A stretch of DNA of 64,000 nt, taken from contig CAAEMZ010000017.1 in the NCBI GenBank assembly GCA_900757195.1, positions 1 to 64,000 of the forward strand. Reading direction: 5' to 3'. The stretch is from Lachnospiraceae bacterium. GTDB lineage: Bacteria; Bacillota; Clostridia; Lachnospirales; Lachnospiraceae. The position numbers and the translations under genes are program-made. Of this stretch, positions 25,705 to 32,776 are shown piece by piece; position 1 is the stretch's first letter; every line of letters begins with the position of its first letter. The notes under the pieces were generated by a model that ran no database searches, was not told where the DNA came from, and worked only from the letters and a program-made list of their open reading frames with translations.

Positions 25705-26706
25705 TTATTTCTCCTCCTTGTACTGTTTGATTGCTTCCGTAAGTTTCGGAAGTAAGGATGTGACATCACCGACAACACCGAGATCGGCCACATCGAAAAT
25801 CGGAGCGCCGTCATTTTTATTCACAGCCACGATATATTCAGCGCCTTCCATGCCCGCAACGTGCTGGATAGCTCCGGAAATACCACAGGCAAGATAGAGA
25901 TCCGGCCGAACAGTTTTACCGGTCTGTCCTACCTGACATTCATGATCGATCCATCCCGAATCTACAGCGGCACGGGAACCGGAAACAACACCGCCAAGAA
26001 CATCCGCCAGAGGGTTTAACACCGCATCAAACGTCTCTTTGTCATTCATACCACGGCCGCCGGATACGAGGATCTTCGCTTCAGTAATATCGGCCACTGC
26101 CTTTTCTTCTTTGATAATTTCTACCAGTTCTACCGGCATATCCGCCGCACTGAATTCTACGTGGAATTCTTCAATTTCGCCGGTTCTTGATGCGTCGGCT
26201 GCAAGGGCTTTCATAACTCCCGGGCGAACCGTTGCCATCTGTGGGCGGAATTCCTCACAGACGATTGTTGCCATAATATTTCCGCCGAAAGCCGGACGGG
26301 TCATTAAAAGATTTTTACTGCCTTCATCAATGGCAAGACCGGTACAGTCTGCTGTCAGACCTGTGTGTATTCTTGCGGATACCCGGGGCGCCAGATCACG
26401 GCCAATGGCTGTCGCGCCGATTAAGAAGATCTCCGGATCTTTTTCCTTAATCACTGCAACAACGGCTTTTGCGTAAGCTTCGGTTGTATATTCTGCCAGC
26501 ATTTCATCCTGTACGAGGACAACGCCGTCAGCGCCCGCTTCGATCAGGCTTCCTGCCTTTTCGTTCATATTCTGTCCAACGAGAACCGCATATACTTTTT
26601 CCTCTAATGTATCGGCAAGCTCTCTGGCTTTTCCTACTAATTCATAAGCAACCTTCTGGATGTTTCCGTCACGCTGCTCTGCAAATACATATACATTTCT
26701 GCTCAT
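25705..26706 (-). CDS. etfA: Electron transfer flavoprotein, alpha subunit
   Basis: The large Etf subunit, 333 residues from the chosen ATG. The C-terminal FAD domain shows LVSGGRGMNDKETFD near residue 213, GSRAAVDSGWIDHECQVGQTGK near 243 and CGISGAIQHVAGM near 278. The standard Arg and Ser/Thr FAD contacts are present. No N-terminal ferredoxin domain is fused. AAAGGGGG fits the ATG at 26704-26706 better than the ATG three codons upstream. It follows etfB by 16 nt and precedes the acyl-CoA dehydrogenase by 2 nt. Confidence 0.93.
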   Translation of the reverse strand: MSRNVYVFAEQRDGNIQKVAYELVGKARELADTLEEKVYAVLVGQNMNEKAGSLIEAGADGVVLVQDEMLAEYTTEAYAKAVVAVIKEKDPEIFLIGATAIGRDLAPRVSARIHTGLTADCTGLAIDEGSKNLLMTRPAFGGNIMATIVCEEFRPQMATVRPGVMKALAADASRTGEIEEFHVEFSAADMPVELVEIIKEEKAVADITEAKILVSGGRGMNDKETFDAVLNPLADVLGGVVSGSRAAVDSGWIDHECQVGQTGKTVRPDLYLACGISGAIQHVAGMEGAEYIVAVNKNDGAPIFDVADLGVVGDVTSLLPKLTEAIKQYKEEK

Positions 26707-26722
26707 CGAATTCATCCCCCTT

Positions 26723-27511
26723 TTAAATCAAATGCTTCTCAGCAAGTTTGCTTACGATAACAGCAACAGCTTCATCTTCAGGCACATTGATCTTTTCGCC
26801 TGCGCCCTTCGCCTGTTTGGTAAAGGACTTCCGTACCTTTGTCGGAGAACCTTTCAGACCGATGTTTGCCATATCTACGGTATCTTTCATATCTTCGAGG
26901 CCCCATACCGGAACTTCTTTTTTATAAGACCTGAAAATACCGCCGATGGACATATATCTCGGATCGTTTAATTCAGAAAGACAGGTTAAAAGTACCGGCA
27001 TCTTTGTACGGAGAAGATGGCTGCGGTCTTCAAATTTACGTTTTACAAGAAGTGTTTCGCCTTCAACTTTAATATCTTCCACATAACTGATCTGCGGAAT
27101 ACCAAGGTGTTCTGCAATCTGCGGTCCCACCTGTGCGGTATCACCGTCAATGGCCTGGCGGCCTGTGATAATCACATCATAGTCAAGCTTTTTAAGCGCT
27201 GCAGCGATCGTTGAAGATGTTGCCCATGTATCCGCACCACCAAATGCCCGGTCACTGATTAAAATCGCATTGTCAGCGCCCATCGCCAACGCTTCTCTTA
27301 AAGCCACATCGGCCTGAGGCGGTCCCATGGAAACGATTGTTACCGTTCCGCCAACTTCTTCTTTCAGTCTTAAAGCCGCTTCGATTCCGGCTTTGTCATC
27401 CGGGTTAATAATACTCGGAACACCATCACGGATTAAGGTATTCGTTACAGGATCCAGACGTACTTCTGTCGTATCCGGTACCTGTTTTACACATACTACA
27501 ATTTTCATCAT
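26723..27511 (-). CDS. etfB: Electron transfer flavoprotein, beta subunit
   Basis: The small Etf subunit, 262 residues. IVVCVKQVPDTTEVRLDP at the start and GVPSIINPDDKAGIEAAL near residue 30 resemble the NADH-linked bifurcating Etf of butyrate-forming clostridia. ITGRQAIDGDTAQVGPQIA near 115 carries the DGDT block of that group. A bifurcating role with the adjacent acyl-CoA dehydrogenase is therefore likely but not proven by sequence alone. Two adjacent ATG codons could start it; AAAGGA lies upstream. It follows crt in the sigma-54-type operon. Confidence 0.93.
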   Translation of the reverse strand: MMKIVVCVKQVPDTTEVRLDPVTNTLIRDGVPSIINPDDKAGIEAALRLKEEVGGTVTIVSMGPPQADVALREALAMGADNAILISDRAFGGADTWATSSTIAAALKKLDYDVIITGRQAIDGDTAQVGPQIAEHLGIPQISYVEDIKVEGETLLVKRKFEDRSHLLRTKMPVLLTCLSELNDPRYMSIGGIFRSYKKEVPVWGLEDMKDTVDMANIGLKGSPTKVRKSFTKQAKGAGEKINVPEDEAVAVIVSKLAEKHLI

Positions 27512-27534
27512 AAAAATCCTTTCTTCGTTTTATT

Positions 27535-28308
27535 TTATTTAAAGTTTGCAGGACGTTTTTCGAGGAAAGCTGTCATACCTTCTCTCTGGTCTTCGGTTGT
27601 AAACGCAATGCCAAACAGCGCAGCCTCATGTTCAATGCCTTTCTTTAACTCCATTTCCATGCCTTCATTCATTGACCGTTTACCCAAAGCAATCGCGGAA
27701 GCGCTGTTTTTGCAAATCATTTCTGCGAGTTCTTCGGCCTTTGCCACCGGATTTTCTTCAACCACATAATTTACAAGACCGATGGTCTTTGCTTCTTCGG
27801 CGCCGACTTTCCGTGCTGTCGCCAGCATCTCTTTGGCGATTCCGGTACCTACCAGTCTCGGAAGTCTCTGGGTTCCTGCAAATCCCGGGAATACCCCAAG
27901 TGTCACTTCCGGAATACCGATTTTAGACTTTACTGAAGCCACCCGGATATCACAGGCCAGCGCCAGTTCACATCCGCCGCCCAATGCAAATCCATCAATG
28001 GCTGCAATGACGATTTTCGGCATATCCTGAATCGTGTTGTAGGTCGTCTGACCCAGTCTTGCAAAGTCATAGGCCTCTTCCGCATTCATTTTCTGCATGG
28101 CCGCGATATCTGCCCCTGCAACAAAGGCCTTACCGCCTGCGCCTGTAATAATGACAACCTTTACTTCTTCATCTTCCGCCATCATTTCAGCCGCCTTGCC
28201 TAACTCTGTTAATACTTCAGCGCTCAAAGCATTCAATGCTTTTGGGCGATTGATGGTCATGTAACCAACATTGTTCTTTTTTTCACAAATAATCGTATTA
28301 AAATCCAT
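27535..28308 (-). CDS. crt: Enoyl-CoA hydratase/crotonase
   Basis: A crotonase of 258 residues, first gene of the operon. The oxyanion-hole segments are KAFVAGADIAAMQ near residue 62 and GFALGGGCELALACDIRVAS near 102, with one catalytic Glu in GCELAL. The second Glu is in GIPEVTLGVFPGFAGT near 130. It hydrates crotonyl-CoA to (S)-3-hydroxybutyryl-CoA. The start at MDFNT was chosen because AAAGGAG lies 5 nt upstream; an in-frame extension reaches into the promoter and was rejected. The transcript leader from the -12 box is about 50 nt. Confidence 0.94.
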   Translation of the reverse strand: MDFNTIICEKKNNVGYMTINRPKALNALSAEVLTELGKAAEMMAEDEEVKVVIITGAGGKAFVAGADIAAMQKMNAEEAYDFARLGQTTYNTIQDMPKIVIAAIDGFALGGGCELALACDIRVASVKSKIGIPEVTLGVFPGFAGTQRLPRLVGTGIAKEMLATARKVGAEEAKTIGLVNYVVEENPVAKAEELAEMICKNSASAIALGKRSMNEGMEMELKKGIEHEAALFGIAFTTEDQREGMTAFLEKRPANFK

Positions 28309-28370
28309 TCTTTCTCCTTTCTGAAATATCCCATCTGTATACTTCTCTGATATGTGATACTCTTCTATAG

Positions 28371-28386
28371 TGCAAGGCACGTGCCA
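28371..28386 (-). promoter_or_regulatory. Sigma-54 (-24/-12) promoter of the crt operon
   Basis: On the minus strand TGGCACGTGCCTTGCA matches the consensus TGGCAC-N5-TTGCA perfectly. It lies 63 nt upstream of the crt start. The 310-nt gap 28309-28618 holds this promoter, the terminator at 28413-28465 and three activator palindromes; I see no gene in it. Confidence 0.9.
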
Positions 28387-28412
28387 ACTTTTTCACAATC
28401 CGGCATATAAAT

Positions 28413-28465
28413 AAAAAAGAATGGGAAAAACCTGATAAATTCAAGGTTTTTCCCATTCTTTTTTT
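28413..28465. terminator. Bidirectional terminator after the activator gene
   Basis: AAAAAGAATGGGAAAAACCT pairs with AAGGTTTTTCCCATTCTTTT across an 8-9 nt loop, with A/T-runs on both sides. On the minus strand it isolates the activator transcript from the crt operon. It lies between the enhancer palindromes and the -24 box. Confidence 0.88.
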
Positions 28466-28518
28466 ATTTATTTTTCGATAAATTCCGAAAAAAGTCTTTG
28501 ATTATCCGTCCGGGTCAA

Positions 28519-28623
28519 TGTAACGTTTTATTACGGATTTAACGTTCTTCCGGACGCAGAGCCCCGTCCTCTGCCGCTTTGGGGTTAATGTAACATTTCG
28601 TTACACTGTAACATGATGTTACG
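28519..28623. promoter_or_regulatory. Triple palindromic enhancer for the sigma-54 activator
   Basis: Three related 17-bp palindromes: TGTAACGTTTTATTACG (28519-28535), TGTAACATTTCGTTACA (28589-28605, perfect outer arms) and TGTAACATGATGTTACG (28607-28623). The last two are 18 bp apart start to start; the third covers the activator stop codon. They lie 133-252 bp upstream of the crt -24 box, as expected for enhancer sites. Confidence 0.75.
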
Positions 28624-30016
28624 GCTCTAATTCCTCTTTTGGAATCTTTTCCATAATCCGATACAGCCTTGGCCGGGAAATTTTTAAAATTTTGGCCGTT
28701 TTTGTCAGATTCTGTTCCGTCTGCTTCAGTGTCCGGAGGACAATCTGCTGCTCCAGCGCCTCAACCATACTGTCCATGCTGTCGCCCGAAATACTTTCTT
28801 TTTCCCCCTGTGTTCCCTGAAGGATATGCCACGGAACGTTCAATACGGTAATGTGTCGGCCATCCGCCATATAATACATCTTTGACAGTATGTTATTGAG
28901 CTCACGCACATTTCCCGGCCAGTTATACTGTTGAAGAACCGTATAAACCTCCGGATCTACCGTCTTTTTTATCCCGTTTTCCTGATAAAGCTCTTCCAGA
29001 ATTCCGGGCACCAGCTCCGGAATATCCTCCAGATGTTCTCTCAGAGACGGCGCCTTCACATTTAAAATGTTCAGCCGATAATACAAATCTTCCCGGAACT
29101 TTCCTTCCTTCACCATCTTCTTCAAATCCCGATTGGTTGCAGCGATAATCCGGACATCGACAGAAATCATCTTATTTCCACCAACCCGTGTCAGTTCCTT
29201 CTCCTGAAGAACCCGAAGCAGCTTTGCCTGCATAAACAGCGGCATCTCCCCGATTTCGTCCAAAAACAGCGTTCCGTTATTTGCCAGTTCAAATTTTCCG
29301 ATTTTTCCATTTTTTGAAGCGCCGGAAAAACTGCCGCCGACATAGCCGAAAAATTCACTTTCAAAGAGATTTTCCGGAATCGCCGCACAATTCACCCGGA
29401 CAAACATACGATCATGACGCTGGCTGCAATGATGAATGGAATGGGCGATCAGTTCCTTACCGACACCGCTTTCCCCGGTAATCAATACTGTCTGCCGGAC
29501 TGCCGCAACTTTAACGATTTCATCCTTCAGCTCACGCATCACCGGACTGCTTCCCACGATGCTGTCCAGTGAATATTTCGAACTCTGCAGTTCAAGAAGC
29601 TTTGTCTTATAATAATCTAATTCATCATTAATCTTCTGATTTTTATCCGCCAGAGCCATCAGGTCCTCGATGCTGGTAAACATCAAAAGCCCAAAGGCGG
29701 CAAGAGATTTGCCGTTTTCCACGATTGGAATCCGGTGGACGATAATTTCCTGTCCTTTGACCTTGCCATTGATGTACTTGTGACGGTCTGCATATTCCGC
29801 CTTCTGGGTTTTCAAAACTAACGGCGTCCGGGAATTCTCTATCACCTCATACACGTGTTTTCCAATGGCCGCTTCCGGTTCCATTCCCAGAAAATCCCCG
29901 TAGGACTTATTCATAAATAAAATATGTTCGTCCGCCCCAACAAGGAGTACCGGCATCGGCAGCGCCTCCAGGCACTTTTTATAAATATTGATGGACTTTT
30001 CTTTTTCTTTATTCAT
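28619..30016 (-). CDS. Sigma-54-dependent transcriptional activator (PAS, AAA+, Fis-type HTH)
   Basis: An enhancer-binding protein of 465 residues. An N-terminal PAS domain spans about residues 10-115 (LVGADEHILFMNKSYGDFLG). A short coiled linker follows. The AAA+ domain has Walker A GESGVGKE near 190, the sigma-54 loop GSFSGA in place of GAFTGA near 235, Walker B TLFLDEIGEM near 255 and an arginine-finger block RIIAATNRDLKK. A Fis-type HTH at the C-terminus reads LTKTAKILKISRPRLYRI. The ATG at 30014-30016 is placed behind GGAGGG; seven extra N-terminal codons would include the ribosome site itself. Its neighbours make the thl and crt operons its likely targets; the PAS ligand is unknown. Confidence 0.93.
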   Translation of the reverse strand: MNKEKEKSINIYKKCLEALPMPVLLVGADEHILFMNKSYGDFLGMEPEAAIGKHVYEVIENSRTPLVLKTQKAEYADRHKYINGKVKGQEIIVHRIPIVENGKSLAAFGLLMFTSIEDLMALADKNQKINDELDYYKTKLLELQSSKYSLDSIVGSSPVMRELKDEIVKVAAVRQTVLITGESGVGKELIAHSIHHCSQRHDRMFVRVNCAAIPENLFESEFFGYVGGSFSGASKNGKIGKFELANNGTLFLDEIGEMPLFMQAKLLRVLQEKELTRVGGNKMISVDVRIIAATNRDLKKMVKEGKFREDLYYRLNILNVKAPSLREHLEDIPELVPGILEELYQENGIKKTVDPEVYTVLQQYNWPGNVRELNNILSKMYYMADGRHITVLNVPWHILQGTQGEKESISGDSMDSMVEALEQQIVLRTLKQTEQNLTKTAKILKISRPRLYRIMEKIPKEELEP

Positions 30017-30126
30017 TTCATCCCTCCAAACTATCACATATCAGAGAGACTGTGAAAACTCCTGTTATTTAAAATGATATCATGCCGCCCATAGTTTCTC
30101 AAGTTGAAATTTTTTCCACATACTGC

Positions 30127-30174
30127 AAAAAGGCCTATAAACACTGCATATACAATGTTTATAGGCCTCTTTTT
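30127..30174. terminator. Terminator of the rpsF-ssb-rpsR operon
   Basis: GGCCTATAAACA and TGTTTATAGGCC form a perfect 12-bp stem, with A-run and T-run on either side. It lies 24 nt past the rpsR stop and upstream of the activator gene. Confidence 0.88.
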
Positions 30175-30197
30175 CCTGTTATATGATTTTACCTTAA

Positions 30198-30461
30198 TTA
30201 ATCTACGATGTAAGGCATAAGTGCGATATGTCTTGCTCTCTTAATAGCAACTGTAAGAGCTCTCTGATGTTTTGCACAGTTTCCTGTGATTCTTCTAGGA
30301 AGAATTTTACCTCTTTCAGAGATATATCTTTTTAATTTATTTACATCTTTGTAATCAATTACAGCGTTTTTATCTGCACAGTATACGCAGACTTTTTTTC
30401 TTCTGCGTCCGCCACGTCTCTTCATTGGAGAGTCGTTTCTTTTTTCTCTATCGAATGCCAT
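30198..30461 (-). CDS. rpsR: 30S ribosomal protein S18
   Basis: Small-subunit protein S18, 87 residues. The core reads IDYKDVNKLKRYISERGKI, then LPRRITGNCAKHQRALTVAI and ends in ALMPYIVD, all standard. The CVYC pair plus a third Cys in TGNCAKH shows the zinc-binding C+ form. It starts at MAFDREK because GGAGG lies 8 nt upstream. It binds S6 on the 30S platform and is co-transcribed with rpsF and ssb. Confidence 0.96.
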   Translation of the reverse strand: MAFDREKRNDSPMKRRGGRRRKKVCVYCADKNAVIDYKDVNKLKRYISERGKILPRRITGNCAKHQRALTVAIKRARHIALMPYIVD

Positions 30462-30507
30462 ATTCATAACCTCCTGATTCAAATTCTAATTTCCGGGATT
30501 TTTATAT

Positions 30508-30954
30508 TTAACTAAATGGTAATTCCTCATCCAAACCGTCCGGAATATTCATAAAGCCGTCGCCCACCGGTGCGCTCGGCGCCGGAGCTGCTTCCTGTCT
30601 TGCACCGTAAGATGCTGCGGACTGTTCGCTGGCTGCTTTGCTTTCTGCAAATTCCTGGTCTTCTACGATAACGTCTGTTGTGTAGACTTTCACACCATCG
30701 CGGTTTGTGTAACTGCCGGTCTGGATTCTTCCGGAAACGACAATACGAATTCCCTGTCTGAAGTATCTTTCTGCAAATTCTGCACTGCGGCCAAAGGTCA
30801 CACAGTTAATAAAATCTGCATCCGGTTCCCCAGCTCTTTTAAATGTCCGGTTCACTGCCAGCGTATATCTGGCAACAGCCACTGGACGTTCTCCCTGAGA
30901 GTAACGTACTTCAGGGTCTCTAGTTAATCTTCCCATTAAAATAACTTTATTCAT
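30508..30954 (-). CDS. ssb: Single-stranded DNA-binding protein
   Basis: SSB with 148 residues. The OB fold covers residues 1-105: MNKVILMGRLTRDPEVRYSQ at the start, then FINCVTFGRSAEFAERYFRQG, then IVVSGRIQTGSYTNRDGVKVY. An Ala/Pro-rich linker follows, with the acidic partner-binding tip LDEELPFS at the very end. It coats ssDNA during replication and repair. It sits in the conserved rpsF-ssb-rpsR order. Confidence 0.96.
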   Translation of the reverse strand: MNKVILMGRLTRDPEVRYSQGERPVAVARYTLAVNRTFKRAGEPDADFINCVTFGRSAEFAERYFRQGIRIVVSGRIQTGSYTNRDGVKVYTTDVIVEDQEFAESKAASEQSAASYGARQEAAPAPSAPVGDGFMNIPDGLDEELPFS

Positions 30955-30979
30955 TTAGACTTACACCTCTTTCTGAAAA

Positions 30980-31267
30980 TTAAGCGTCCTGTCTAATGCA
31001 TAAATATCTAATTACATTTTCCATGATACGAACACGCTGTTCAACTTCATTTGGACAATTAGAATCAGATTCAAAAGTAATGAAATAGTAGAATCCTTCT
31101 TTCATCTTCTGAATTTCGTAAGCTAATTTTCTCTTACCCCATTCATCAACGTTTGTTACGTTACCACCAAAACGAGCGATGACTTCTTTAACTTTCTCTA
31201 CGGTAGCTGTTCTTTCCTCATCTTCGATTTTTGTTGTAACAACAACGCATAATTCATACTTGTTCAT
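30980..31267 (-). CDS. rpsF: 30S ribosomal protein S6
   Basis: S6, 95 residues from MNKYELCVVV. Family blocks: IARFGGNVTNVDEWGKRKLA and YEIQKMKEGFYYFITFES, then RIMENVIRYLCIR. Upstream in-frame codons were excluded because GGAGG precedes this ATG by 10 nt. First gene of the rpsF-ssb-rpsR operon; the 104-nt upstream gap has no S6:S18 leader that I could recognise. Confidence 0.95.
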   Translation of the reverse strand: MNKYELCVVVTTKIEDEERTATVEKVKEVIARFGGNVTNVDEWGKRKLAYEIQKMKEGFYYFITFESDSNCPNEVEQRVRIMENVIRYLCIRQDA

Positions 31268-31371
31268 GCTGCTGCACCTCCTTCTGGTCTCTGGCCCTCT
31301 GTCAACTGCAGAGAGCAAGGAAATAATTAAAACATATCACAAGTCCCCATGATAACATAAAAAGAGACTTG

Positions 31372-31557
31372 TTACAAGTCTCTTTTTAAATTTCTTATAT
31401 TTTTTTCCACTAATTTCCGCGGAACCATAATCTGGTGTCCACAGCCCTCACACTTTAAACGAAAATCCGCGCCAATCCGCAGAACTTCCCACTCAAAGCT
31501 TCCGCAAGGATGTTTTTTCTTCAGCCGGACGATATCTCCCACCTGAATATCCATCAT
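31372..31557 (-). CDS. DUF951 family protein
   Basis: A 61-residue protein of the DUF951 family. It reads MDIQVGDIVRLKKKHPCGS, then EWEVLRIGADFRLKCEGCGH and QIMVPRKLVEKNIRNL. The CEGCGH pair and the HPCG Cys may bind a metal. The family is found next to mscS, ychF or rpsF in Firmicutes; function is unknown. Two adjacent ATG codons could start it; AAAGGG favours the first of the pair at 31555-31557. Confidence 0.85.
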   Translation of the reverse strand: MMDIQVGDIVRLKKKHPCGSFEWEVLRIGADFRLKCEGCGHQIMVPRKLVEKNIRNLKRDL

Positions 31558-31595
31558 GTCACACCCTTTCATCAAGGTCCAAGGTAAAAAAAGGA

Positions 31596-31668
31596 AGCTA
31601 CTGAGGGGAATCGAACCCCTGACCTACGCATTACGAGTGCGTCGCTCTACCGACTGAGCCACAGTAGC
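31596..31668 (-). tRNA. tRNA-Thr (anticodon CGT)
   Basis: A 73-nt tRNA without an encoded CCA. The acceptor stem is GCTACTG/CAGTAGC, the D-arm contains GGCTCAGTCGGTAGAGC, the anticodon loop is CTCGTAA with anticodon CGT, and the T-arm contains GGTTCGAATCC. It reads ACG codons. Confidence 0.95.
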
Positions 31669-31716
31669 CTGCCTTTCTATTATATCAAAATTTTTATTTT
31701 TGTCCAGCGTTATTTA

Positions 31717-32754
31717 TCAATATTTATTATGAACCACTTCCACGCCGCAAATCAGGTCTTTAATATCCAGTTCTGTTCCGTCATCCAGGACCGCCCGACC
31801 CGTAAACCGGCCGAAAACCTGATGCTGGTCGGTTAAGATTAATTTGTAGTCCATTTTGGCGCTCCGGTCAAAAATCGGTATAAAATCACCTTCCAGCCTT
31901 TCGTCGGAAGATAATATCTGCCATGGCTCCGTATAAAGACGGTTTCCATTGAAATCTTCCGGTATACAGAAGGTCACTCCATCCAGTTTATGGACTTTGC
32001 CATCATAGATCAGAACATTTTCACTGGCCGAGGAACGGTCACTGAAGCCATAGCCGAGATTAAACCCAAAAGGTACGCCGTCCACCCAGCCGCTGGCGGT
32101 TCCCCAGTACCAGACATTATCATAGGTCCATACGCCCCGTCCCCAGTCCAGTACGCCCATGGCCTCCTCCGGATAAAACCGCCACTGGTCGTTTCCGAGA
32201 CGTATGCAGCCGCTGGCCGGCAGGCAGTTGATTTTCTGATTGTAATAAAATGCCGTCGGTTTTTCTTTCCATGGTGTGGCAATGCACATACTTTCTGACG
32301 GTTTCTGCAGCAGCCAGATTTCCACATCCAGATTTTTTCCGTCTTTGAAATTTTTAAAATGACACTGGATTTTCCGCCGGTCAAATACGACCGAATATTT
32401 TAAATGAATCCGTTCATTCTGAAATTCGGCATTTCCCTGATCTGAATGGCACCCCAGGTGAAAACGTCCCATAGGCATCGGTACAAGAACGGTCTCCGTA
32501 TGATGCTCCGCCTTATCGAAGTCCAGCAGGGACACACTCAGCAATCCGATATAGCCCATATCAGAAATCGTAAAAGCCGCTCCGAAATGGTCATTATTCA
32601 CCAGATAATAGTCCCACTCTTTGATCCGGTGCTTCGGCGCCCGGATTCTGCTTCGGTCATACTTCCAGACCGGCGTTCTGGCCCACCCCGGTTCACTGAT
32701 CTGTCCCCAGTCATCCAGCAATGGCTGTCTTGTCGTCACTTCGTGCTGTTTCAT
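31717..32754 (-). CDS. DUF2804 domain-containing protein
   Basis: A 345-residue protein of the DUF2804 family, function unknown. Recognisable parts: EVTTRQPLLDDWGQISEPGWA at the N-terminus, RIKEWDYYLVNNDHFGAAF, MGVLDWGRGVWTYDNVWYWG near residue 200 and GVPFGFNLGYGFSDRSSASEN. The many Trp/Tyr and beta-strand character suggest a beta-sandwich lipocalin-like fold, as in hydroxyneurosporene-synthase-like proteins; that is inference. No signal peptide is visible. It is followed by a tRNA gene and preceded by the nucleoside phosphorylase gene on the same strand. Confidence 0.82.
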   Translation of the reverse strand: MKQHEVTTRQPLLDDWGQISEPGWARTPVWKYDRSRIRAPKHRIKEWDYYLVNNDHFGAAFTISDMGYIGLLSVSLLDFDKAEHHTETVLVPMPMGRFHLGCHSDQGNAEFQNERIHLKYSVVFDRRKIQCHFKNFKDGKNLDVEIWLLQKPSESMCIATPWKEKPTAFYYNQKINCLPASGCIRLGNDQWRFYPEEAMGVLDWGRGVWTYDNVWYWGTASGWVDGVPFGFNLGYGFSDRSSASENVLIYDGKVHKLDGVTFCIPEDFNGNRLYTEPWQILSSDERLEGDFIPIFDRSAKMDYKLILTDQHQVFGRFTGRAVLDDGTELDIKDLICGVEVVHNKY

Positions 32755-32776
32755 GCAATCACCCCTTAAATCTGCA

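Noticed and set aside
31268..31371. S6:S18 autoregulatory leader before rpsF
   Set aside because: I could not find the characteristic bulged CCG hairpin in the upstream 104 nt.
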